From NCBI RefSeq assembly GCF_900996235.1, contig NZ_CAAJGM010000274.1, forward strand, positions 62,001 to 126,000: a DNA stretch of 64,000 bases, written 5' to 3'. Under the pieces are notes generated by a model, which was given only the letters and a program-made list of their open reading frames with translations, had not been told where the DNA came from and searched no databases. A program made the position numbers and the translations under genes. Each line of letters begins with the position of its first letter. Positions within the stretch are counted from its first letter, which is position 1. The stretch is from Paraburkholderia sp. BCC1885 (lineage in GTDB: Bacteria; Pseudomonadota; Gammaproteobacteria; Burkholderiales; Burkholderiaceae). Of this stretch, positions 1 through 8,851 are shown piece by piece.

Positions 1-539
1 GTGTCGTATGCCACCGACCAGAACACGTTAGCGAGCAGCATCAGCCACGCGAGCATCGGCACGTGGCCCTGCACGGCGGCGAAGGCCATCGGAATGCCAA
101 AGCCGAACGCAATGCCGAGATACGCCTGCGGAATCGCGAAGAACCGCTTGGTGAACGGATACGAACCCGCCACGAACAGCGCCGCCACCGAGAGCTCTTT
201 CGTCAGCGTATTGAGCGGCAAAATTAGCAGAAACGACACCAGCGCGAGCACTCCGGCGAGCGCCAGCGCTTCCCACGCCTTGATCTTGCCCGAGGTAAGC
301 GGCCGGTTTTCGGTGCGCTTCACGTAACGGTCGAAATCGCGGTCGGCGTAATCGTTGATGGCACAGCCGGCCGAGCGCATCAGGATCGTGCCCAGCGCGA
401 AGATCACCAGCAGCGACAGCGACGGACGCCCGTCCGACGCAATCCACAACGCGTTAAGCGTCGGCCACAGCAGCAGCAGGCTGCCGATCGGCTTGTCCAT
501 GCGGACGAGGCGCAGATACAGGGGGAGTCGGGCGAACAT
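1..539 (-). CDS. ubiA: 4-hydroxybenzoate octaprenyltransferase UbiA (partial, C-terminus off the left edge)
   Basis: UbiA is an integral membrane prenyltransferase that attaches the polyprenyl tail to 4-hydroxybenzoate in ubiquinone synthesis. The ATG at 537-539 opens a frame that stays open to base 1 (about 179 residues visible). The Asp-rich motif NDYADRDFD lies at residues 62-70 and binds the Mg-prenyl diphosphate. Residues around 14-26 (MDKPIGSLLLLWP) match the usual UbiA N-terminus. Hydrophobic segments follow at about 18-33, 43-58 and 85-110. The second Asp motif and the C-terminal helices lie outside the window. It follows the first dps gene on the same strand but is separated from it by a terminator, so it probably has its own promoter. 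Confidence 0.93.
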   Translation of the reverse strand, partial: MFARLPLYLRLVRMDKPIGSLLLLWPTLNALWIASDGRPSLSLLVIFALGTILMRSAGCAINDYADRDFDRYVKRTENRPLTSGKIKAWEALALAGVLALVSFLLILPLNTLTKELSVAALFVAGSYPFTKRFFAIPQAYLGIAFGFGIPMAFAAVQGHVPMLAWLMLLANVFWSVAYD

Positions 540-664
540 GGGCGGGCGTTGTCGAGTGCGGGCAGTGGCGACATTTTAAGGTATGTGCGCGACCCGGGCG
601 GCACAAGCGCGCAGCGCGGCGGTGGCTTGCAGATGCAGCGCGGCGGTCAACAACCCGCGCCCAC

Positions 665-690
665 AAAAAAGCCTCCCGTTCAGGGAGGCC
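665..690 (-). terminator. Rho-independent terminator of the first dps gene
   Basis: GCCTCCC at 671-677 pairs with GGGAGGC at 683-689 around a 5-nt loop. On the minus strand the hairpin is followed by six U residues (plus-strand A665-670). It lies 30 bases beyond the dps stop codon. Confidence 0.85.
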
Positions 691-720
691 TCGTGCATCA
701 GCCATTCCTGCGGCAACCGC

Positions 721-1209
721 TTACGCCAGCATCGAACGCAGCATCCATGCGGTCTTTTCGTGGATCTGCATGCGTTGCGTCAGCAGGTCGGCGGTCGGTT
801 CGTCGTTAGCGGCTTCCGTGGCCGGGAAAATGCCGCGCGCGGTGCGCACCACGGCTTCCTGACCTTCCACCAGCTGGCGAATCATTTCTTCTGCAGCCGG
901 CACGCCGTCCGCTTCCGGGATCGACGACAGCTTCGCAAACTCCTTGTAGCTGCCCGGTGCATGCACGCCCAGCGCACGGATGCGTTCGGCGATCGAATCG
1001 ACGGCCAGCGCCAGTTCGTTGTACTGCGTCTCGAACATCAGGTGCAGCGTGTTGAACATCGGCCCCGTGACGTTCCAGTGGAAGTTGTGCGTTTTCAGAT
1101 ACAGCGTGTACGTGTCGGCGAGCAGATGCGACAGGCCGTCGGCAATCTTCTTGCGGTCTTTGTCGCTGATACCGATATTGACGTGTTGCACGGTTTCTTT
1201 CTTGGCCAT
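721..1209 (-). CDS. dps: Dps-family DNA-protection ferritin (paralog 1)
   Basis: Dps proteins form 12-subunit shells that oxidise Fe(II) with peroxide, store iron and protect DNA in stationary phase or oxidative stress. The 162-residue product begins MAKKETVQHV. This ATG is preceded by AAAGGAG at good spacing; a longer frame upstream lacks such a site. The inter-subunit ferroxidase ligands are visible: H44 (HNFHWNVTGP), H56, E60, D71 and E75, with the spacing of E. coli Dps (E60 replaces its Asp). The length is normal for the family. A second Dps-type gene lies 220 bases upstream on the same strand, and katA/oxyR follow, which fits peroxide control. Confidence 0.93.
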   Translation of the reverse strand: MAKKETVQHVNIGISDKDRKKIADGLSHLLADTYTLYLKTHNFHWNVTGPMFNTLHLMFETQYNELALAVDSIAERIRALGVHAPGSYKEFAKLSSIPEADGVPAAEEMIRQLVEGQEAVVRTARGIFPATEAANDEPTADLLTQRMQIHEKTAWMLRSMLA

Positions 1210-1427
1210 GACGACTCCTTTAAGAGTGATGCGAAGCGGCAGGCGGACCATGACGCGCGCATAACGCACGGCATGAATCCGCGAATGTCCGCCAGTTTAT
1301 CGTACAAACACGCAAACTTTGTGCGGCAGCCAGCCGCAAACCGCATAGCACCCCGACGTCGTGGGAGCGTCGACAACCTCAAACCGGCGCGCGCATCTTG
1401 CGCCGCCGCGCAGCACCTCTCACCACG

Positions 1428-1913
1428 CTACTTCGCGTAGTTGTGGGCTTCGACCTTCCACAGATAATCGTCGACTGCGCGCGAAATCTCCGTGAACAGA
1501 TCGGACGTCGCCGGATCGCCCGCCTCACCCGACTTGTCGATTGCCTCGAGCATCTGCTGCCCGTATGCGGCCAGCACGGTCGCGATCTGGCGCACGTGGT
1601 CCGCGCCATCCTGCAAGTCGAGCGGATAGGCATCGATCGACGTTTTTGCCGCCACCTGCTGCACCCGGCCATCGGCCGTGCCACCGAGTGCGACCAGGCG
1701 CTCGGCGCTCAGGTCAGCCCATTCGATAGCGGCCGTGTGAAGCTCGTCGAACAGCAGATGCAGCGCGATAAAATTCGGACCTTTCACGTTCCAATGCGCC
1801 TGCTTGGCTTGCCGCTGCACGTCGATTGCGGTGACGAGCGATTGAGCCAGCAGATCGACCGACGTGCGCCGGATCGTTTCCGGCAGCGCGTTGCGGGTAG
1901 GGTGAAGCGACAT
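1428..1913 (-). CDS. Dps-family ferritin-like protein (paralog 2)
   Basis: This 161-residue protein belongs to the same Dps/ferritin-like family as its neighbour but is clearly diverged. It keeps the full ferroxidase set H40 (QAHWNVKGPNF), H52, D56, D67 and E71 at canonical spacing, so it should be an active iron-oxidising protein. The ATG at 1911-1913 follows ACGGAGG closely. The C-terminus (DYLWKVEAHNYAK) resembles the starvation-protein branch annotated DpsA or 'DNA starvation/stationary phase protection protein'. It lies between the first dps and a 52-codon gene, all on the minus strand. Family membership is sure; the physiological difference between the two paralogs is not visible from sequence. 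Confidence 0.9.
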   Translation of the reverse strand: MSLHPTRNALPETIRRTSVDLLAQSLVTAIDVQRQAKQAHWNVKGPNFIALHLLFDELHTAAIEWADLSAERLVALGGTADGRVQQVAAKTSIDAYPLDLQDGADHVRQIATVLAAYGQQMLEAIDKSGEAGDPATSDLFTEISRAVDDYLWKVEAHNYAK

Positions 1914-1955
1914 GACAACCTCCGTATGAAAACCCAGGCGTAACGCCGGCTGCGT

Positions 1956-1971
1956 GGACCCAATAGGGTCC
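1956..1971. other. short perfect hairpin between the 52-codon gene and dps paralog 2
   Basis: GGACCC (1956-1961) and GGGTCC (1966-1971) form a perfect 6-bp stem with a 4-base loop. No U tract follows on either strand, so this may be a mRNA-processing or attenuation hairpin rather than a terminator. Role unknown. Confidence 0.3.
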
Positions 1972-1984
1972 GGCTGAGCCAGCG

Positions 1985-2143
1985 TCAGTGGCCCGAAAGA
2001 TGTTGCAACGCGTGCGACGCAATCAATGCGTAACCGCCCGTCACGATGGCGAGGCCAATCAGCTTGCGCGAAAAGTTGCCGCCAAAGACGAGGCGTGCAT
2101 CGCGTGCGATCCGCGCACCGCCGGTACTCAACATCTGGACCAT
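1985..2143 (-). CDS. small membrane protein of unknown function (52 aa)
   Basis: The frame starts at the ATG at 2141-2143 behind GGAGAACGATC and encodes 52 residues beginning MVQMLSTGGARIARDARLVFGG. One hydrophobic segment (about residues 28-44, KLIGLAIVTGGYALIASHAL) predicts a single membrane helix after a basic N-terminal stretch. It lies between katA and the second Dps gene on the same strand, 71 bases before the latter. I do not recognise the family. The good ribosome binding site and the position within a stress cluster make it a believable gene, but nothing shows its function. Confidence 0.6.
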   Translation of the reverse strand: MVQMLSTGGARIARDARLVFGGNFSRKLIGLAIVTGGYALIASHALQHLSGH

Positions 2144-2304
2144 GATCGTTCTCCTTCGCTGCATCTTCGAACCGGCACGACGCCGATGCGCCAATCCGCT
2201 ATATCGGATCGGGCTCAGGCGGTGCTGCTGATGCCGCCGCCCGAGCCCGCTTGTTCGTCCTGCTTGCCGGCGGTGTGCCGGCTTCGTGGTACTTCGGGCG
2301 ATGC

Positions 2305-3756
2305 TTACTTCGCCGCCTTCTGCAGCGCCGCGAGAGCCGCTGCGACACCGTCGGCATAGGCCGGGTCGATACGACGGAAATGCTCCATCTGACGCGCGAC
2401 GATCTCCTGCGGCACGCCGTTGATATGGCGTGCGATGTTGCCGAAAAAGCGCTCGCGCTGCGCCGCGTCGAACAACCGGAACAGCGCCGCCGGCTGGCTG
2501 TAGTAGTCCTCGTCGTCGCGGTGGTTGTAGCGGTCCACGGCGCCCGCGGCGAGCGGCGGCTCGGCGGCGTTGCGGTCCTGCGCGAAATCGGCGAAGCGGT
2601 TCGGCTCGTAGTTCACGTTGCTGCCGAGATTGCCGTCCGTGCGCATCGCGCCGTCACGATGGAACGAATGCTGACGCTGCACCCGCGAGGCATTCACCGG
2701 AATCTGATGGTGGTTGATGCCAAGGCGATAGCGCTGCGTGTCGCCGTATGAGAACAGACGTCCTTGCAGCAGACGGTCGGGCGAGAAGCCGATTCCCGGC
2801 ACCACGTTGGCCGGCGTGAAGGCGGCCTGCTCGACATCGGCGAAATAGTTCTGCGCGTTGCGGTTCAGCTCGATCGTGCCGACGTCGATCAGCGGGTAGT
2901 CCTTGTACGGCCACACCTTCGTAATATCGAACGGGTTGTAGCGGTACGTCACGGCATCCGCTTCCGGCATCACCTGGATGCAGAAACGCCATTTCGGGAA
3001 GTTGCCCTGATCGATGTTGTCGACCAGATCGCGCTGCGCGCTTTCGCGATCCTGTGCGACGACCTGGCCGGCTTCGGCGTCGGTGTAGTTCTCGATGCCC
3101 TGCATCGACTTGAAGTGGAACTTCACCCAGAAACGCTCGTCCTGCTCGTTGATGAACGAGAACGTATGCGAGCCGAAGCCGTGCATCTGGCGGTAGTTCT
3201 GCGGAATGCCACGATCGCTCATGAGAATCGTCACCTGATGCAGCGATTCCGGATGACGCGACCAGAAGTCCCACGCCGCCACGTTGCTACGCATGTTGGT
3301 GTACGGATCGCGCTTTTGCGTGTGGATGAAGTCCGGGAACTTGAGCGGATCGCGGATGAAGAACACCGGCGTGTTATTGCCGACGATGTCCCAGTTGCCC
3401 TCTTCCGTATAGAACTTGATCGAGAAGCCGCGCACGTCGCGTTCCGCATCGGCGGCGCCGCGTTCGCCGGCCACCGTCGAAAAGCGCATGAAGAGCGGCG
3501 TTTCCTTGCCGACCTCGGCGAACACCTTGGCCTTCGTGTAGCGCGAAATGTCGTGCGTGACCCTCAGCGTGCCGAACGCGCCCGAACCCTTGGCGTGCAC
3601 GCGGCGCTCCGGAATCACTTCGCGATCGAAGTGCGCGAGTTTTTCGAGCAGCCAGACGTCTTGCAGCACGACCGGTCCCCGAACGCCGGCGGTCATCGAA
3701 TTCTGGTTGTCGGCGACGGGTGCGCCAGCGGCCGTTGTGAGTTTGCTTTCGGACAT
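2305..3756 (-). CDS. katA: monofunctional haem catalase KatA
   Basis: A small-subunit (clade 3 type) catalase of 483 residues that converts hydrogen peroxide to water and oxygen in the cytoplasm. The distal catalytic His is H54 (RRVHAKGSGAFG), the catalytic Asn is N127 (VGNNTPVFF), and the proximal haem ligand is Y337 in the signature RLFSYGDTQRYRLG. The length equals that of typical small catalases, without the flavodoxin-like tail of large ones. The ATG at 3756 follows AGGAA. A 45-codon gene lies just upstream on the same strand, and oxyR lies beyond it, so peroxide induction through OxyR is likely. Confidence 0.97.
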   Translation of the reverse strand: MSESKLTTAAGAPVADNQNSMTAGVRGPVVLQDVWLLEKLAHFDREVIPERRVHAKGSGAFGTLRVTHDISRYTKAKVFAEVGKETPLFMRFSTVAGERGAADAERDVRGFSIKFYTEEGNWDIVGNNTPVFFIRDPLKFPDFIHTQKRDPYTNMRSNVAAWDFWSRHPESLHQVTILMSDRGIPQNYRQMHGFGSHTFSFINEQDERFWVKFHFKSMQGIENYTDAEAGQVVAQDRESAQRDLVDNIDQGNFPKWRFCIQVMPEADAVTYRYNPFDITKVWPYKDYPLIDVGTIELNRNAQNYFADVEQAAFTPANVVPGIGFSPDRLLQGRLFSYGDTQRYRLGINHHQIPVNASRVQRQHSFHRDGAMRTDGNLGSNVNYEPNRFADFAQDRNAAEPPLAAGAVDRYNHRDDEDYYSQPAALFRLFDAAQRERFFGNIARHINGVPQEIVARQMEHFRRIDPAYADGVAAALAALQKAAK

Positions 3757-3845
3757 CGTGTATTCCTGTCGAGATGGTGTTTTTATGCGGAAGGCAATGG
3801 GGCGATAACTGCGCGAGACCGCCCGGACTGAACGAAGCGGCTGAC

Positions 3846-3983
3846 TCAGGCGCTCAGCGCGCGATCGACCAGCAGCGCGAACGCCACCGTGCGCAAACTG
3901 TCAATCGACGCCGAGAGGCGGCCGGCCGAAACAATGCGTTGGGTGGAAACAGGCTGGGCTTGCTGCGCTTGAGACTGGGTCAT
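3846..3983 (-). CDS. small protein of unknown function upstream of katA (45 aa)
   Basis: The ATG at 3981-3983 has a strong ribosome binding site (GGAGGAAGTC) and opens a 45-codon frame: a Gln-rich start (MTQSQAQQAQPVS) and an amphipathic C-terminal half (SASIDSLRTVAFALLVDRALSA). It sits between oxyR and katA on the same strand, with a promoter-like sequence about 45 bases upstream and katA 89 bases downstream, so it probably shares the katA transcript. A longer upstream in-frame start (4055) would overlap the promoter and lacks a binding site. I know no characterised family for it; existence is likely, function unknown. Confidence 0.6.
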   Translation of the reverse strand: MTQSQAQQAQPVSTQRIVSAGRLSASIDSLRTVAFALLVDRALSA

Positions 3984-4026
3984 GACTTCCTCCGTGTCTT
4001 GTTGGATCGGGCGATCCATGGAGGAA

Positions 4027-4093
4027 ACTATAACAATGCTATCGAAAATTGGCATTTGATTAATTTTATCTATTCGATAGGGGCCGAGGCTAT
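4027..4093 (-). promoter_or_regulatory. promoter of the small ORF-katA unit with candidate OxyR half-sites
   Basis: On the minus strand ATGCCA (4050-4055) and TATAGT (4027-4032) are separated by 17 bases, a sigma-70-like pair that would start RNA near 4020. The tetranucleotides ATAG/CTAT typical of OxyR sites occur at 4039-4042, 4070-4073, 4077-4080 and 4090-4093. Their spacing departs from the E. coli OxyR consensus, so OxyR binding is an inference from the neighbourhood and these half-sites. Confidence 0.42.
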
Positions 4094-4111
4094 CGGCCCT
4101 CGATACTGCCA

Positions 4112-4133
4112 GCCGGCGCGCAGGGGCGCCGGC
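4112..4133 (-). terminator. GC-rich hairpin downstream of oxyR
   Basis: GCCGGCGC (4112-4119) and GCGCCGGC (4126-4133) form a perfect 8-bp stem with a 6-base loop, 18 bases past the oxyR stop. There is no U run on the oxyR side, so this is only a possible terminator or transcript-end stabiliser. Confidence 0.4.
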
Positions 4134-4150
4134 CTTGCCAGGAAAGGCGC

Positions 4151-5110
4151 TCAGTTCACCGCGACGGGCAGATCGAGCTTGCTCACGCCCGGCAGGTCGC
4201 AGGCATTGATGGCGTCGCAGATGGCGTCGATAGCCGGCATGCGCGTGAAGCTCTTGCGCCAGGCCAGCACCACACGACGATCCGGCACCGGATCGTCGAA
4301 GGCGACATAGCTGAGCAGCCCGGCATCGATGCCGCCCGCATGCGCCTTCACTTCATGCACCGACATGCGCGGCAACACCGTGATGCCGACCCCGCTCGCC
4401 ACCATATGACGAATCGTCTCGAGCGACGAGCCTTCGAACGTCTTCTGGATGCCGTCCGCATTCTGCGAGAAGCGCATCAGTTCGGGACAGACGCCCAGCA
4501 CGTGATCGCGGAAGCAATGGCCGCTGCCGAGCAGCAGCATGGTTTCCTGCTTGAGATCGTCCGGATCGATTTTCGCGCGATGCTCCCACGCATGGCCGGA
4601 CGGCAACGCCACGACAAACGGCTCATCGTAGAGCGGACGCAGCATCAGGCCGGTTTCGGGGAACGGCAGCGCCATGATGGCGACGTCGATTTCGCCCTGT
4701 TTCAGCAATTCGATCAGCTTGAGCGTGTAATTTTCCTGCAGCATCAGCGGCATCTGCGGCACGCGCTTGATCATCTGTTTGACCAGCGTCGGCAACAGAT
4801 ACGGCCCGATGGTGTAGATCACGCCAAGCCGCAGCGGCCCGACCAGCGGATCTTTGCCCTGCTTGGCGATTTCCTTGATGGCGAGCGTCTGCTCCAGCAC
4901 CCGTTGCGCCTGGGTGACGATCTGTTCGCCGATTGGCGTGACGCTGACTTCGCTCGTGCCGCGCTCGAAAATCTGCACGTTCAGTTCGTCTTCGAGCTTT
5001 TTGATCGCCACCGACAGCGTCGGCTGGCTGACGAAGCACGCCTCGGCCGCGCGGCCGAAATGCCGCTCGCGAGCAACCGCGACGATATATTTCAATTCAG
5101 TGAGCGTCAT
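4151..5110 (-). CDS. oxyR: peroxide-sensing LysR-type regulator OxyR
   Basis: OxyR is a cytoplasmic LysR-family activator switched on by a disulfide formed under peroxide. From the ATG at 5108-5110 the product has 319 residues. The winged HTH covers about residues 1-60 (MTLTELKYIVAVARERHFGR). The redox cysteines fall exactly at C199 and C208 (GHCFRDHVLGVC), as in E. coli OxyR, which makes the assignment firm. Upstream in-frame codons up to 5203 do not match OxyR N-termini. katA and two Dps genes lie downstream on the same strand, the expected regulon; recG follows upstream and is separate. Confidence 0.96.
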   Translation of the reverse strand: MTLTELKYIVAVARERHFGRAAEACFVSQPTLSVAIKKLEDELNVQIFERGTSEVSVTPIGEQIVTQAQRVLEQTLAIKEIAKQGKDPLVGPLRLGVIYTIGPYLLPTLVKQMIKRVPQMPLMLQENYTLKLIELLKQGEIDVAIMALPFPETGLMLRPLYDEPFVVALPSGHAWEHRAKIDPDDLKQETMLLLGSGHCFRDHVLGVCPELMRFSQNADGIQKTFEGSSLETIRHMVASGVGITVLPRMSVHEVKAHAGGIDAGLLSYVAFDDPVPDRRVVLAWRKSFTRMPAIDAICDAINACDLPGVSKLDLPVAVN

Positions 5111-5272
5111 TGGGGACCAATCAGTGCGGTGAATTCGATAGGTTTCTGTTATACACCTATGGGGCCAATTCGCCAACCTCCCTGCCGCAGGGAAGGCCCG
5201 CAAAGGTTACCGGGCGTCAATCCTCTTATCTGGACGCCCTGGCGATGGCCGCCGCCGATCCCGCCGCGCCGC

Positions 5273-7588
5273 TCAGGCCTTCAGATACTGTTCACGCGCA
5301 CCCAGCCAGCGGGCCAGATGCTGGGTCACGACCTCCGGATGCGCCTCCAGCAGATGCGCCGCCGCCTCGCGCGCCGGCTCGATCAGCCAGCCGTCCTGCT
5401 CCAGATCGGCGAAGCGCAGCATGGCCGCGCCCGACTGCCGCGCGCCGAGAAACTCGCCGGGACCGCGGATCTCGAGATCACGGCGGGCGATTTCGAAGCC
5501 GTCGGTGGTTTCACGCATGGTCTGCAGGCGGGCGCGCGCCGTCATCGACAGCGGCCCGGTGTAAAGCAGCACGCAGACGGACGCCGCGCTGCCCCGCCCT
5601 ACCCGGCCGCGTAACTGATGCAGCTGCGCGAGGCCGAAGCGCTCGGCGTGCTCGATCACCATGAGCGAGGCGTTCGGCACGTCGACCCCCACTTCGATCA
5701 CCGTGGTCGCCACCAGCAACTGCACTTCGTTGCGGGTAAAGGCGTCCATCACTGCGGCTTTTTCGGCAGGCGCGAGCCGTCCATGCACCAGCCCGACCTT
5801 CAGTTCGGGCAAGGCGGCCACCAGCGTTTCGTAAGTCTCGACGGCGGTCTGCAGTTGCAGCGTCTCGCTTTCTTCGATCAGCGGACACACCCAGTAGACC
5901 TGGCGGCCCGTCAGCGCGGCCTCGCGCACCCGGCCGATCACCTCCTCGCGGCGCGCGTCGGCGACCAGTTTGGTGAGAATGGGGGTGCGGCCGGGCGGGA
6001 GTTCGTCGATGGTCGAGACGTCGAGATCCGCGTAATACGTCATCGCCAGCGTGCGGGGGATCGGCGTGGCGGACATCATTAGCTGATGCGGCTGAAAGTC
6101 GCTCGCGCCGTCCGCGGCGTTGTGCGCCTTGGCGCGCAGTGCGAGCCGCTGCGCCACCCCGAAACGGTGCTGTTCGTCGACGATCACGAGCCCAAGTCGC
6201 GCGAATTCCACCGCATCCTGAATGATCGCGTGCGTGCCGATCACGAGCTGCGCGGTGCCGAGCGCCGCTGCTTCGAGCGCCGCCCGCTTCTCTTTGGCCT
6301 TCAGACTGCCGGCCAGCCACGCGACACTCACGCCGAGCGGTTCCAGCCAGCCGCGCAGCTTGCGCGCGTGCTGCTCGGCGAGGATTTCTGTCGGCGCCAT
6401 GAGGGCCGCCTGATAACCGGCGTCGATGGCCTGCGCAGCCGCCAGCGCGGCGACGATGGTCTTGCCGCTGCCGACGTCGCCCTGCAAGAGACGCTGCATC
6501 GGATGCGGCTGGGTCAGATCCAGCGCGATCTCGCCGCCCACGCGCTCCTGAGCGCGTGTCAGCGAAAACGGCAGCGCTTTCAGGAGGCGCGCCACCAGCG
6601 AGGCCGGATCGTCCGCGGTACGGCGCGGCATGCCCGGCGCCGCGCGGGTGCGACGCTCGTCGTGGGCACGTTTGAGCGACATCTGCTGCGCCAGCAACTC
6701 CTCGAACTTGATGCGCACCCAGGCAGGATGGGTGCCGTCCATCAGCGCGGTCTCGTCGCAATCGACGCCCGGGTGATGCAGCAGGCGCACAGCCTGCATC
6801 AGCGGCGGCACGCCGAGCGGCTCCAGATAAGCCTTGGCGACCGGCGCCGGCAGCAGCTCCGGCAATACCGTGCGCGACAGCGCGTTGTCGATCGCTTTGC
6901 GCAGATACGCCTGGCTCACGCCCGCCGTGCTCGGATAGACCGGCGTCAGCGCCTGCGGCAAGGGCGTATCGTCATCCACCACGCGCACGGCCGGATGCAC
7001 CATCTCCATGCCGAAGAAACCGCCGCGGACGTCGCCGCGCACGCGCAACCGCGCGCCGATCGCCATCTGCTTGACCTGCGAGCCGTAGAAATTGAGGAAA
7101 CGCAGCACCAGTTCATCGCCGGCGTCGTCGCGCAGTTTGACCAGCAATTGGCGGCGTGGGCGATAGGCGATCTCGTTGTCGAACACCACGCCCTCGGTCT
7201 GCGCGATGCCGCCCGGCAGCAGATGCGCAATCGGCGTGAGCGAAGTCTCGTCCTCGTAGCGCATCGGCAGATGCAGGACCAGGTTGATGTCGTTCGTCAG
7301 GCCGAGTTTGGCGAGTTTGTCGGCGGTTTTGGCAAGCGCCGGCGGGGCTTTGTCTGCGGCTTTTTTTGCAGCTTCGGCGGTGGTTTTGCCGGCCTTCGCG
7401 GCTTTCGGTGTGCTGGGCGAAGCGCCCGCGCCCGCGCCGCCCGCAGCCTCGGCCGGCCGCGCGCCTTTGGCCGCCTTGCCCGGGCCGGCATTGAGCAATT
7501 CACCCCCTTTGCCGCGCGCGGCGGGGCGCTTCGGCTCGGCGCTCACTTCGTCAGTAGCAGGGGGGAAACGGCGGTCGGACAAAGGCAT
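5273..7588 (-). CDS. recG: ATP-dependent DNA helicase RecG
   Basis: RecG remodels stalled replication forks and recombination intermediates. The product is 771 residues from the ATG at 7586-7588 (MPLSDRRF); a TTG further upstream is less likely. After an Ala/Lys/Pro-rich, low-complexity N-terminal extension (about residues 15-85) come the wedge/OB region (about 105-290), Walker A (GDVGSGKT), the DEQH box of motif II (IVDEQHRFG), MSATPIPRTL (motif III) and the C-terminal helicase domain with QLRGRVGRG (motif VI). E. coli RecG has 693 residues; the surplus is mostly the N-terminal extension, common in Burkholderiales. It is transcribed away from queA. Confidence 0.95.
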   Translation of the reverse strand: MPLSDRRFPPATDEVSAEPKRPAARGKGGELLNAGPGKAAKGARPAEAAGGAGAGASPSTPKAAKAGKTTAEAAKKAADKAPPALAKTADKLAKLGLTNDINLVLHLPMRYEDETSLTPIAHLLPGGIAQTEGVVFDNEIAYRPRRQLLVKLRDDAGDELVLRFLNFYGSQVKQMAIGARLRVRGDVRGGFFGMEMVHPAVRVVDDDTPLPQALTPVYPSTAGVSQAYLRKAIDNALSRTVLPELLPAPVAKAYLEPLGVPPLMQAVRLLHHPGVDCDETALMDGTHPAWVRIKFEELLAQQMSLKRAHDERRTRAAPGMPRRTADDPASLVARLLKALPFSLTRAQERVGGEIALDLTQPHPMQRLLQGDVGSGKTIVAALAAAQAIDAGYQAALMAPTEILAEQHARKLRGWLEPLGVSVAWLAGSLKAKEKRAALEAAALGTAQLVIGTHAIIQDAVEFARLGLVIVDEQHRFGVAQRLALRAKAHNAADGASDFQPHQLMMSATPIPRTLAMTYYADLDVSTIDELPPGRTPILTKLVADARREEVIGRVREAALTGRQVYWVCPLIEESETLQLQTAVETYETLVAALPELKVGLVHGRLAPAEKAAVMDAFTRNEVQLLVATTVIEVGVDVPNASLMVIEHAERFGLAQLHQLRGRVGRGSAASVCVLLYTGPLSMTARARLQTMRETTDGFEIARRDLEIRGPGEFLGARQSGAAMLRFADLEQDGWLIEPAREAAAHLLEAHPEVVTQHLARWLGAREQYLKA

Positions 7589-7801
7589 GAGTTGCTTCGC
7601 AAGTACAATATCGGCTTTCAAAGGTTTCGCGGCCTCGCAGTGCGTCGGCTATGACCCGCTCCATGACCGGCCTACGACCCGCCATGTGGCGCCACTGCGG
7701 CGTCTCGCAATCATAGCCGCCCGCCGTGAGGCTTCGGGGCAATTCCGCCCGGCTTCGGCCCAAATCCGTTTCGTTTTACATCCTGTAGCCAGCCCGTTCG
7801 C

Positions 7802-8851
7802 ATGTTCACGCTTTCCGATTTCGATTTCGATTTACCGCCCGAGTTGATCGCGCAAACCGCGCTGCCGGAACGCAGCGCGAGCCGCCTGCTCGAAGTGGAC
7901 AGCCTCGCGACGCCCGCGCGCCTCATCGACCGCCGCTTCGCGGAACTGCCCAGTTGCATTACGCCGGGCGATCTGCTGGTATTCAACGATACCAAAGTCC
8001 TGAAGGCGCGCTTCCTCGGCCAAAAGGCCAGTGGCGGCAAGATCGAAGTGCTGGTAGAGCGGCTGACCAGCGCAAACACGGCGCTCGCGCAGATTCGCGC
8101 CAGCAAGAGCCCTGCGCCCGGCACCACGCTGCGTCTGGCGGACGCGTTCGACGTGACGGTGGGCGAGCGGGTCGAACCGTTCTACACGCTGCATTTCCCC
8201 GAAGACTGCCTGACGCTGATCGAACAATTCGGCCGTCTGCCGTTGCCGCCCTACATCGAGCACGACCCCGACGCCAACGACGAAACCCGCTACCAGACCG
8301 TGTTTGCGCAAAATCCGGGCGCGGTGGCCGCACCCACCGCCGGTCTGCACTTCGACGACGCCCTGCTGGCGCGTCTCGACCAGCGCGGCGTGGAGCGCGC
8401 GACCCTGACTCTGCACGTCGGCGCCGGCACCTTCCAGCCGGTGCGGGTGGAAAACCTCTCCGAGCACAAGATGCACAGCGAGTGGTATCAGTTGCCGCAA
8501 AACCTGGTGGATCGGATCGCCGAGACGAAAGCGCGCGGCAACCGCGTGATCGCCGTGGGCACGACCTCGATGCGCGCGCTCGAAGCGGCCGCGCGCGAGG
8601 CCGAAACCGCCGGCCGGCCGCTCGCCGCAACCGCCGCCGAGACGGACATCTTCATCACGCCGGGATACCGGTTCCGCGTGGTGGACCGGCTGGTGACGAA
8701 CTTCCATCTGCCGAAATCGACGCTGCTGATGCTGGTTTCGGCGTTTGCGGGCATCGAGACAATCCGCGCCGCGTACCGGCATGCCATCGAGGAACGCTAC
8801 CGCTTCTTCAGCTACGGCGACGCGATGCTGCTGACGCGCAACGACGGCTAA
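7802..8851 (+). CDS. queA: S-adenosylmethionine:tRNA ribosyltransferase-isomerase QueA
   Basis: QueA transfers and isomerises the ribosyl group of S-adenosylmethionine onto 7-aminomethyl-7-deazaguanine in tRNA, giving epoxyqueuosine. The 349-residue protein starts MFTLSDFDFDLPPELIAQ and carries the family blocks DLLVFNDTKVLKARF, PLPPYIEH, AAPTAGLHF and HVGAGTFQPV, ending with the TNFHLPKSTLLMLVSAFAG block. Length matches E. coli QueA (356). No clear ribosome binding site precedes the ATG. tgt, coding for an earlier enzyme of the same pathway, follows on the same strand after 240 bases. Confidence 0.97.
   Translation: MFTLSDFDFDLPPELIAQTALPERSASRLLEVDSLATPARLIDRRFAELPSCITPGDLLVFNDTKVLKARFLGQKASGGKIEVLVERLTSANTALAQIRASKSPAPGTTLRLADAFDVTVGERVEPFYTLHFPEDCLTLIEQFGRLPLPPYIEHDPDANDETRYQTVFAQNPGAVAAPTAGLHFDDALLARLDQRGVERATLTLHVGAGTFQPVRVENLSEHKMHSEWYQLPQNLVDRIAETKARGNRVIAVGTTSMRALEAAAREAETAGRPLAATAAETDIFITPGYRFRVVDRLVTNFHLPKSTLLMLVSAFAGIETIRAAYRHAIEERYRFFSYGDAMLLTRNDG

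Noticed and set aside
7589..7621. RecG start at the TTG at 7621
   Set aside because: An ATG eleven codons downstream fits known Burkholderia-type N-termini, and the TTG has no binding site.
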